Position numbers and translations under genes: made by a program | Notes under the pieces: model-generated | Database searches by the model: none | The model's input: only the letters and a program-made list of their open reading frames with translations | Told to the model about the DNA's origin: nothing | From: Megalobrama amblycephala | Lineage: Eukaryota; Chordata; Actinopteri; Cypriniformes; Xenocyprididae | Length of the DNA: 64,000 bases | Direction of reading: 5' to 3' | Assembly (NCBI RefSeq): GCF_018812025.1 | Contig: NC_063045.1 | Location: 520,501-584,500, forward strand | Shown: in pieces, positions 54,236 to 64,000 of the stretch | Position numbering within the stretch: the first letter of the stretch is position 1 | Layout: every line of letters starts with the position of its first letter

Positions 54236-56477
54236 TTCTGTTTCTGCAGTATGCATACAGTGAATGGATTTGTGTATGCATGCTTCATTTATCAGAACAC
54301 AGTGTGATATTCTGTATCCCACAATTCAATGCACTTGAGCAGTGTGATGGATGAATTAATCATCTCTTTAATGATTAATGATTTGAGCAGATTGACCGAA
54401 AAAGTTTTGCACAAAATTGAATTAAAATGTACATAATTGCATGACAGATAATAGTTGGACAATGAATAAAAAAAAAAAAAAATCAAAATATACAAATATT
54501 CTTAGTAGCATAAGCACAGCTAGCATTATGCTAATGTTTTGAACATGGCTAAAGTTTAATTTGACACATAAACAAGAGTTTGAGGTTGATCTACATCAAA
54601 CAAACGTGAGAGTGATCATATTCATATTTGCACGTGGAGCCGTATCAATGAAGCGCTGGAAAGCTCAATAACGGTGTGTGTGTTAGTGTGTGTGTGGGTT
54701 ACACAGTCACAGAGTCGTTAAGTGATTGAGGTCAGTTCCAGTAATCAGACGTGTGTGCGTGTGTGTGTGTGTGTCAACAAGCACTTTCATTGCTCTCTGA
54801 TACGCCTGACTGACTGTAAGTCATCTTTATCATCCTTGAGCTGTTTACGTCCAAACACGCTGTCGTTGAAACATCTTAGCGCCCGCCCAATACTTGAATC
54901 CAGCACGTATTATGAAAGTTTCGCTTGATTCCTTGGACTCCTTCGTCAAATTCGGATGAAATATGTGCGGGTCAAAGGTCACGTGTTTGAGGTTTAATAT
55001 TAAGCCATTAAAGTCAGTGGAGTGAGCGGTAAACATGGGCGGAGTGAGAGCCGAGACTGTATTTACGGTAAAAGTGCTTTATCAGACAGATAAAAGCTTA
55101 TGATTCACGTGAGAGCGCGGTAAACACTGCACCGCAGGGCATGCTGGGTAATCGATTGCTAGGTGGCACTAGGTGATATTGTTTTGAATCAAACTGTTGT
55201 TTGGTTAAGATATGAATGTTGGTTGATTGCCCTTCCCATGATGCTCCATGATGAACCGACGTGCACTTGGAACATTAGACAGCGCTACGCCCCAGTTAGC
55301 ATAATGCTAATATACAATAAAAGTGTGCTAAAGTGAATACTTTAGTAGGTCATATTAGCACATTATTAACCTGATCAGTGTTATTTTATTATCGCTTTTA
55401 TTCATGTTCAATTTAGATTTTTAAGTTTTGGTCAATTTGGTCTTTTTTACTTGTTTTTAAATATGACTATTATAGTTTTTATTAATATTTTGAATTTATT
55501 TTATATTTTTTGTTTTCTTTTAATTTTATTTCAAGTCATATTGTTGCGTTTTTGTCATTTTTATTAGTTTTTTATTTTTTAAAATAAGTTTTTATAGTTT
55601 TCATTAATTTTTATTTAAGTTTTAGTTTTAGTAATTTTAGTACATTAAGTTAAACTAAACAAAAATGAGAAACTAGCAGAAATAAGTAAAGTGTTTTTAT
55701 ATTTTATTTTATTTTAAGTAATGTACTATTACTGCTGGCTAAATTAATTCAGCTTAAATTCCCAAATCTATGCAATTTTTAAGTAGCTTCAATTGAAAAA
55801 GTTGACAAAAAGTCAAAAACATCTCTAGTGCAAGGGGTTGTTGGAAATATTAGACAAAGAAAAAAAAAACCCTGAACGGATGCACACATCAAAAATCCTG
55901 CAGAAATAACAAACAAAATATACAATTTTTAATCTAGTACACTAAAAAGTACAGTTATAGTATGTGTTGTAATGTGTTTTTATGTTGTGTTTATAAGTTT
56001 ACACAACAACAATGCAGTAATACAGTAATGTAAACCAGTAAAGAGGTTCAGACACTCCTTCACATTATCTAAACATTCCACATTTTTATAATAGTGCGGT
56101 CATCAAAACAACACCAATGAATGCGGCCACCAAAACACGAAACTCACTTATATCTCAAGGTTTTTTTTCATTAAAATGGTGCTTTTGAGAAGAAATTCAT
56201 TTATGTTTCAGCTTTAGATCAGCAGATTAATGTTTAGGGCTCTGGGAAAGTGAAAGCTGCTGGTTTAATCATTGTCTAGAGTGATCTGAGGGTTAATTGC
56301 TGGTTTAACATTTGAACCAGAATGAGCCCAAGCGCTGACATCATGCACAGCCAATCACAGCGCAGGCTCCGCCCACAGGGCTCGGTTTACGGGCAGCACT
56401 CACAGTTTCCAGTAAAGGACTGGAATACTGGAGCGCCGCCAAATACACCTGTTCAACAGGTATGTGTGTCTCACTGC

Positions 56478-56511
<34 letters not shown>

Positions 56512-57119
56512 ACACTCATGCTCCAGTTACAATTAAACTGCTATTATTTAATTATAATAATTAGGTTTTAATTAAAACTGTATTCTAATTACAGCATGAT
56601 GGGAAATGCACACTGATCAAATGCACAGACTGAATCATCAAGTTTAGACTGCGTCAGATACTGTATCCCACAATACATTGCAGTTTATTGATTTTTTTTT
56701 TAATTACTTACGAGCACTAAACATAAAAAACAACTAAATTAAACAAAACTGTAAAAAAGATGAAACAATATTTTATAATAATAATGTTACATTAGTTAGC
56801 CTCATTAGTTAACATGAGCTAATTATTCAAATCAAAAGTTGCATGTTCATATTATTTAATGGACCAGAGATCATTGAACAGTTGTATTTTTATTAACACT
56901 TACAAAGATAAATACATTTTGTAACAAATATATTGTTAGTTAAAGATGCACTAAATAATGTTACCTAATGGACCATACTGTAAAATGTTTCTTAAAAATA
57001 ATTAGAAAAAATCTAAATTAAAATTACAAAGACAATATTTAACATCTGATGCTCTCCTTCAAACAAACTCATGTGCAAATTGATGAAAATGTAAATCATG
57101 TAAAATAAAACAAAATATC
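54236..57119. other. Intergenic, no gene seen
   Basis: Long AT-rich tracts (55380-55700, 56740-57060), a (TG)n run at 56481-56508 and a nuclear-receptor-like site at 54969-54985. No coding domain. Confidence 0.5.
54969..54985 (+). promoter_or_regulatory. DR1 nuclear-receptor element overlapping a CACGTG E-box
   Basis: GGGTCA-A-AGGTCA (54969-54981) is an optimal DR1 of the HNF4/RXR/PPAR type, and CACGTG follows at 54980-54985. No gene is adjacent within the window. Confidence 0.35.
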
Positions 57120-57189
57120 AATTTTTGCTATTTAAAATATATATTTAAAGTATATTTTATTTTCATACAATATATATTTAAAATATAAA

Positions 57190-57835
57190 TGAAACATTAA
57201 TATTGTTCTATGTTGCATATTTGCAATTCATTTAAATAAATTCATTAAAAGTTCAATCTTAGTTGGCCAATTTTCATTTTTTAGCATTTTCTTTTTATAG
57301 ATTTCTTTTACATATAATATTTTACATTTTACACAACAGGGCTTAATGATAAGGACAACTTGTCTTAGTTGGTCAATTTTACTTTTCATATTTAAATTAT
57401 AGATTTTATTTTCATATTTTCTGTTTTCATTTTAATTTAGTTCAAGTTTTAGTCATTTTGTAGAGTGTTTTTGTCATTTCTATTCATTTTTAATATGACT
57501 ATTATAGATTTTAATCAATATTTTGAATTTGTTTTGATCATTTCTGTTTTTAATCCAAGTTAAAATCTTTTTATTAGCTTTTAAAAAAAAGTTTGCTAAA
57601 TGTGTGCAAAAACAGTTTAAAATTTAAATGAAACAATATATGACTTGTAAATTGTTCTATGTTGTGTACTGTATGTTTTCTATGTTGTATATTTGCAATT
57701 CATTGAAACAAATTCATTAAAAGTTCAATCTTATTTGGCCAATTTTAATTTTTTAGCATTTTTTTTTTAGATTTCTTTTACATATAATATTTTACATTTT
57801 ACACAACAGGGCTTGATCATAAGGACTGCGTGAAC
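57190..57835 (+). repeat. Pair of direct repeats, 481-bp offset
   Basis: 57237-57352 and 57718-57833 share most of their sequence (TTCATTAAAAGTTCAATCTT, TTTACACAACAGGGCTT). No coding content; local duplication. Confidence 0.75.
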
Positions 57836-60029
57836 AACACCTGATCATCTCTTGCACGTTTTTTAAGTCTTGCCAGTTTAAATAATCAAGCTGAAGAAGA
57901 TGCGAAAGAGAACTCATTTTGGTACTCGAGCGCTGTGTGAGAAGCACATGGAAAGCCACGTCTCAGACAGCGTGCGAATACTGAATACTTTCACATTTTC
58001 TTGCACTTGAATGGACACATTCACACAAAATTATGTCAAAATGCCTGTCTTGGCAAGTATCATCATACATATAACAGTATCATCAAACACAGTTGTATCG
58101 GTGTATTGGATCCGTGCATTCGCTCTTGAAGTGACAGCAGCCGAATAAACCTGCTGCTGTCTGTGTTTGTAATATTAATCAAACAACAAAAGAAAAAGAA
58201 TCACTCCTTGTTCTTGACTGAATAAGTTTTGTAACTTTAATAAAGATTAATCTATCTTTGCTTTATACAGTGAAGACTTACATTTGATTACTTTATTCAG
58301 TTTCTGCACCACTGATGGACCGACCTGAAAATCACTGTTTATTTAATTTGTATCTTTGCTCTGTTGTATTTATTTGTGCTATTGCTATTATTTGTTCTTA
58401 TTTTAATACTGGCTGTTTAATTGTCTTTAATAATATTTGAGATTTATATAGTTGTTTTTGCTGTGGTATTAAAATTGGAATGGAGATTTGTGAAATTTCA
58501 CTAGCATCTGAAATTTGCTGTCATAACCTTATTTATTACGGTTGCATGAGTCAAACACAATGAAAACAATCCGTATTTTCATTTACTTACTTATTTATGT
58601 TTTTTTTGTGGTGGGGCCAGTGAAAATTTTGGCAGGGCAAATAAAAAATATGACTGGGACAGTAGAACAAATCCTACTGCATTATATGTATATTTCACAC
58701 AGAAATAAAGTTGTTTGGTGACAAATAAAAAGCAAGTGTGTCGCCTGTTACTCTAAACTAACTGTGAGGACAGAAAACACACGACAAACCCTGGAGAAAT
58801 GCACTGGAAACTAATGATCATCACATTACATGCTAAATTTACTGTGAAAATGTTCACCATACACAATGAAAGGGTTATTAGATTTTTTTGCTTTTTAAAT
58901 GATTGATATAGTAAAAATCTGTAAATTTCTAGAAAAGTATTGAAAATACTTAAATTATTTTAAAAGTATATAATTTATATTTTATAAGTTATTATATACA
59001 TATAAAATTATAGTCATTCGAATATACAATGTAAACATCAAATGCATTTATGTTGATGCCAAATCAATAATGCCTGAAACATCTTTTTTTTCCCGGTAAA
59101 GTTCTGGCAACAACAGCGACTCTTGAACAAACATGGCACAGATTCAAAACTTCACAGAGTTTAAAGAATCAGGTATAAAGCCTTTATCTTCAGGAAATAA
59201 AGTGTAGTTTCCCTGCGGCAACCAAAATAAATGTATCAGTGTCTCTGATTATATAAAAAAAAACCAGGTTATGCAACTGTAACACAAGACGCACAAACAC
59301 GCTTTAATATTAAATAACTGCTGAATCAATAGATATAGTGTTGAAGATGAAGATCTAGTTAGTGATGTCGCATAGTTAGTGAATGCGATTCTCTACACCT
59401 GTGCTTCTGACTTCATACATCCAGTAAAAATCTCCAGCGGATTCTGACACAGTGTAGAAGAGAAACGAGATTTTGAACAAACACAAGCATCTTCTCAAAC
59501 ACACTTATCCTGCATCATCTTGTGAAATGGGTTTATTGTCCTCAGACAGGTTCTCTTGGACTGAATGTGTGTTTTTGGCTTGTTTACACGACCTTGAGTT
59601 CAGATTCGAAGGGCTGATCTGGTTTCTGTGATCAGATAAAGCTCTGGGAGGTCTAATTCAGGCTCTTCCCGCTCTGGGTGAAGACTGGTTTGACTGGAGT
59701 TCTGCCGTAACCAGAGCATGGCATTGATCTAAACCGGCTCGCGCTCAACAATGCTTCTGCCAGGAACACCACACATGAACTTCAGGTATAAAGAATGTGA
59801 TTTAATAGAACTGAGTCATTATGACTACACTAGATTAAAGCAGCTAGTCTTTAAAGGGTCACGAGCTTCAGCTCTTACACTGCAGCGCACACCACGCTTC
59901 ATCAGAGTTCATCATCTCATTCATATAATTAACACATCTTAATTACGTGCTAAATTATTGCAATTTGCCACAAACTTTATTAAGAAATAATGCAACACAC
60001 ACACACGCACACAAACACACAAATGCCAC
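57836..60029. other. Intergenic, no gene seen
   Basis: AT-rich with transposon-relic words (58130-58200 resembles 25565-25640). Short frames such as 59751-59942 lack domains. Confidence 0.5.
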
Positions 60030-62600
60030 TCAGATGCCCTAGAAACTGCATAGCAACATACTGATTACCGCTCACAATGCCTTTGAAACTGCATAGCAAC
60101 TCCCTGGCAACTGCTTAGATGCCCTAGAAACTGCATAGCAACATACGATTACCACTCACAATGCCATTATAACTGCATAGCAACGTCCTGGCAACAGCTT
60201 AGATGCCACAGAAACTGCATAGCAACATACTTTACCACTCACAGCCTTTGTATGCATAGCCCTGGCAACAGATGCCCTAGAAACTGCATAGCAACATACC
60301 GATTACCACTCACAATGCCTTTTTAACTGCATAGCAACGTCCTGGCAACAACTTAGATGCCCTAGAAACTGCATAGCAACATACCGATTACCACTCACAG
60401 TGCCTTTGTAACTGCATAGCAACGTCCTGGCAACAACTTAGATGCACTAGAAACTGCATAACAACATACCGATTACCACTCACAATGCCTTTTTAACTGC
60501 ATAGCAACGTCAGGCAACAGCTTAGATGCCAAGAAACTGCATACAACATACCGATTACCGCTCACAATGCCTTTTTAACTGCATAGCAACGCCCTGGCAA
60601 CAACTTAGATGCCCTAGAAACTGCATAGCAACATACCGATTACCACTCACAATGCCTTTTTAACTGCATAGCAACGTCCTGGCAACAGCTTAGATGCCAT
60701 AGAAACTGCATAGCAACATACCGATTACCACTCACAATGCCTTTTTAACTGCATAGCAACGTCCTGGCAACAGCTTAGATGCCATAGAAACTGCATAGCA
60801 ACATACCGATTACCACTCACAGTGCCTTTGTAACTGCATAGCAACGCCCTGGCAACTGCCCAGATGCCCTAGAAACTGCATAGCAACATACCAATTACCA
60901 CTCACAATGCCTTTTTAACTGCATAGCAACGCCCTGGCAACTGCTCAGATGCCCTTGAAACTGCATAGCAACATACCGATTACCACTCACAATGCCTTTT
61001 TAACTGCATAGCAACGTCCTGGCAACAACTTAGATGCCCTAGAAACTGCATAGCAACATACCGATTACCACTCACAATGCCTTTTTAACTGCATAGCAAC
61101 GCCCTGGCAACAACTTAGATGCCCTAGAAACTGCATAGCAACATACCGATTACCACTCACAATGCCTTTTTAACTGCATAGCAACGCCCTGGCAACTGCT
61201 CAGATGCCCTTGAAACTGCATAGCAACATACCGATTACCACTCACAATGCCTTTTTAACTGCATAGCAACGTCCTGGCAACAGCTTAGATGCCCTTGAAA
61301 CTCATAGCAACATACCGTTTACCACTCACAATGCCTTTGTAACTGCATAGCAACGCCCTGGCAACTGCCCAGATGCCCTTGAAACTGCATAGCAACATAC
61401 CGATTACCCTCACAATGCCTTTGTAACTGCATAGCAACGTCCTGCAACAGCTAGATGCATAGAAACTGCATACAACATACCGATTACCACTCACAATGCC
61501 TTTTTAACTGCATAGCAACGCCCTGGCAACTGCCCAGATGCCCTAGAAACTGCATAGCAACATACCGAATACCACTCACAATGCATTTGTAACTGCATAG
61601 CAACGCCCTGGCAACTGCTCAGATGCCCTAGAAACTGCATAGCAACATACCGATTACCACTCACAATGCGTTTGTAACTGCATAGCAACGCCCTGGCAAC
61701 TGCTCAGATGCCCTAGAAACTGCATAGCAACATACCGATTACCACTCACAATGCGTTTGTAACTGCATAGCAACGCCCTGGCAACAGCTCAGATGCCCTA
61801 GAAACTGCATAGCAACATACAGTTTACCACTCACAATGCCTTTGTAACTGCATAGCAACGCCCTGGCAACTTCTCAGGTGCCCTAGAAACTGCATAGCAA
61901 CATACCGATTAGCACTCACAGTGCCTTTGTAACTGCATAGTAACGCCCTGGCAACTGCCCAGATGCCCTAGAAACTGCATAGCAACATACCGATTACCAC
62001 TCACAATGCTTTTTAACTGCATAGCAACGCCCTGGCAACAGCTTAGATGCCCTAGAAACTGCATAGCAACATACCGATTACCACTCACAATGCCTTTTTA
62101 ACTGCATAGCAACGTCCTGGCAACAGTTTAGATGCCATAGAAACTGCATAGCAACATACCGATTACCACTCACAATGCCTTTTTAACTGCATAGCAACGT
62201 CCTGGCAACAGTTTAGATGCCATAGAAACTGCATAGCAACATACCGATTACCACTCACAATGCCTTTTTAACTGCATAGCAACACCCTGGCAACCACTCA
62301 GATGCCCTAGAAACTGCATAGCAACACCCTGGCAACCACTCAGATGCCCTAAAAACTGCATAGCAACACCCTGGCAACCATTCGGAATGCCTTAGCAAAT
62401 GCATGGCAACATACTTTGCAAAAACGTAGAAAGCCATAGCAAAACAAACAAACAAACACCAACCACTCCGTGCACATAGAAACAGCCTGGCAACTGTGCA
62501 GTGCTGCATAACAATGCCCCGGCAACCAGTCTAAAGACTTTAGTAACCGCATAGTAACATCTTGGCAACCATTCAGAACACCCTAGCAACAATCATTAAG
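60030..62600. repeat. 85-bp higher-order minisatellite array, about 26 copies
   Basis: Each 85-bp unit has two related halves of about 42-43 bp, both with AACTGCATAGCAAC: one continues ATACCGATTACCACTCAC, the other G(T/C)CCTGGCAAC(A/T). Small deletions occur at 60233-60275, 60510-60550, 61300-61310 and 61405-61480. At the 3' end (62285-62400) the halves give way to simple 41-bp units with ACACCCTGGCAACCACTCAG. Frames across it are artefacts. Confidence 0.95.
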
Positions 62601-63579
62601 AACCACTTAGCAGTTCTGACTGTTGAACAGCACTAATCCTGTAATCCTGTAAATCTGATTGCTCATAGTTCAGAAACGTGGATTTGATTTTAGCAATAAA
62701 TGTAATGCTATTTTTCCTGACGGAGTGAGTCTTATGTAAACAAGTGTCAGTGTATCATCATCATCATCATCATCATCATGAGGAAGATCTGCTGGCATGA
62801 GTTCAGCACACTGACTGTAATGATCTGATCTTATGCAAAGAAACTGCGAGAACCGGCGCATCTGGTCGAGCCTGAACTCAGGAATGAAAGCGGTTGGTTT
62901 GACAATAGCAGCTCGACTCTCATAAACACAATGACACACACACACACACACACAGTTTCACCACAGCTCTCAGGTCTCAGGGTTATCATGTTCTCCACAA
63001 CACGTCTGTCTGAGGCCCGTCGGGTCAGAAATGGCGCGACACTTCAGCTCAAAGCGTCTGCAGGGTGTGAAAAACCTTTCGAAATCAAACCCCGTCATTC
63101 ATGAAGAGCACAGCACAGATTTCAGTCTGAAGTGACACTAAATGCATCATCAAACTTCAGCAGACGCTCAGATGATTCAGAGTTTCTGCAGTTTGAGCGT
63201 CTCCTATTGAACTGTGACTCGTGATGCTTTACTGACCTCTAGTGGCTATGAACAAAATCACTGGAACTACTTCTTATGTACACAACAGCAACATTTCATT
63301 TAAGTTACTTAAGTTTTTCATATAATATTGTAGCTTTATTTCAATTCATGGAAACGATTTTTAATTGTTTTATTTGCCAGTAACAACACTGATCTGTGCT
63401 GGTTGTTTCATGAACAAAAGCCCTGATTCTACGGGTCTGAATCAAACATCAGGACTCATCAGTGATGAAGATGATCAGTCTGTCTAGTGACGTTTTCCTT
63501 ATGGAAAGGTTCAGTTTTGTATGATTCTATAGAAGTCTGATGCTTTTTCTGACTGTTTCTCAATAGTGTCATTGTAACT

Positions 63580-63616
<37 letters not shown>

Positions 63617-64000
63617 GACCTTTAGCATGTGTCGAAACTCATGTGCGTTTATAAAGACGGTAAATACAGCAGAACCTGATACCTTATTACTCAATGCCAG
63701 ATGAACAATGACTCTCCTACACGTCAATGAGGTTATTTCGAGAACACGGAGGATAAAAATAGTTCATCCTGGACAGACAATAGCTGAAAAAGAGTGGGAA
63801 TTTTCTTTCTAATTGTATGAACGTTTATCAGCGCGTTTGTGTTGCAACATAATTATCGTGTCTGAAGAGCGTGAAGAAATACTTGAGGTCATGAGGTCAT
63901 CCATTCATCTGTTCAAAGGGACTTCTTTCAAAACATTTGTAAACGTTTTTTAACCAAACTTTTTAATGATAGTGTAGACAGACAGATAGATAGACTTTTT
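62601..64000. other. Intergenic with microsatellites, no gene seen
   Basis: (ATC)n at 62753-62779, (CA)n at 62933-62954 and 63582-63614. The minus-strand frame 62670-62951 is built on these repeats. Confidence 0.55.

Noticed and set aside
59751..59942. 63-residue plus-strand frame
   Set aside because: No domain, no homologue recognised, no splice context.
61285..62592. Several minus-strand frames with repeated LLCSYKGI or WLPGCCYAV motifs
   Set aside because: Translation artefacts of the 85-bp satellite.
60030..62600. CRISPR-like regular repeats
   Set aside because: Units are contiguous, with no unique spacers, in a vertebrate genome; it is a minisatellite.

Overview
The window looks like nuclear DNA of a teleost fish, most likely a cyprinid. 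Signs are spliced vertebrate genes with GT-AG introns, a fish-type SLAM/CD48-like immunoglobulin gene cluster, an elf3 orthologue, and a dense load of fish-type transposons: a Ty3/gypsy chromovirus, a Tc1-like element, piggyBac, L1 and L2 LINEs, hAT ends and many MITEs, plus long mini- and microsatellites. There are no operons and nothing prokaryotic. The species assignment is inference.

About 1-6.4 kb: an L1 3' end, a perfect 67-bp inverted repeat, a MITE, then SLAM-like gene A (four V-type exons, a C2 exon, a TM exon and a short tail exon, 2961-5465). Its signal-peptide exon is not visible, and its C2 exon has a 1-bp frameshift that an alternative acceptor would bypass. About 6.4-11.6 kb: a young Ty3/gypsy chromovirus (451-bp LTRs, 4 differences) with two in-frame nonsense codons. 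About 11.6-16 kb: dispersed repeats and a 1.6-kb long-TIR element with TTAA duplications that carries a decayed P2X7-C-terminal-like domain.

About 16-31.7 kb: SLAM-like gene B. A signal-peptide exon (16035-16086) splices in phase to three V exons, a C2 exon, a TM exon and a tail, giving an open 476-residue model. Intron 1 (11.7 kb) is mostly nested transposons: a piggyBac pseudogene split by a Tc1-like element, itself split by TWA-type elements. A foldback element with hairpin and minisatellite sits in the intron before the C2 exon. The 3' parts of genes A and B with downstream sequence (about 4.67-6.43 kb and 30.94-32.64 kb) form a segmental duplication that includes part of an antisense L1.

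About 32.4-41 kb: a degraded antisense L1 split by a 1.5-kb piggyBac-like MITE, then repeat relics, a hAT terminus and a tRNA-derived fragment. About 42-45.3 kb: an apparently intact elf3 gene (ETS factor; PNT, AT-hook and ETS domains; 380 residues in 8 coding exons) with a TATA box and a kappaB-like site. About 45.3-64 kb: no convincing gene. It holds a 43-bp minisatellite grown inside a MITE, teleost repeats, an L2 relic, and two arrays of a GCAACACCCTGGCAAC-type minisatellite, one with an 85-bp higher-order unit of about 26 copies. All boundaries and families were read by eye without alignment or database search.
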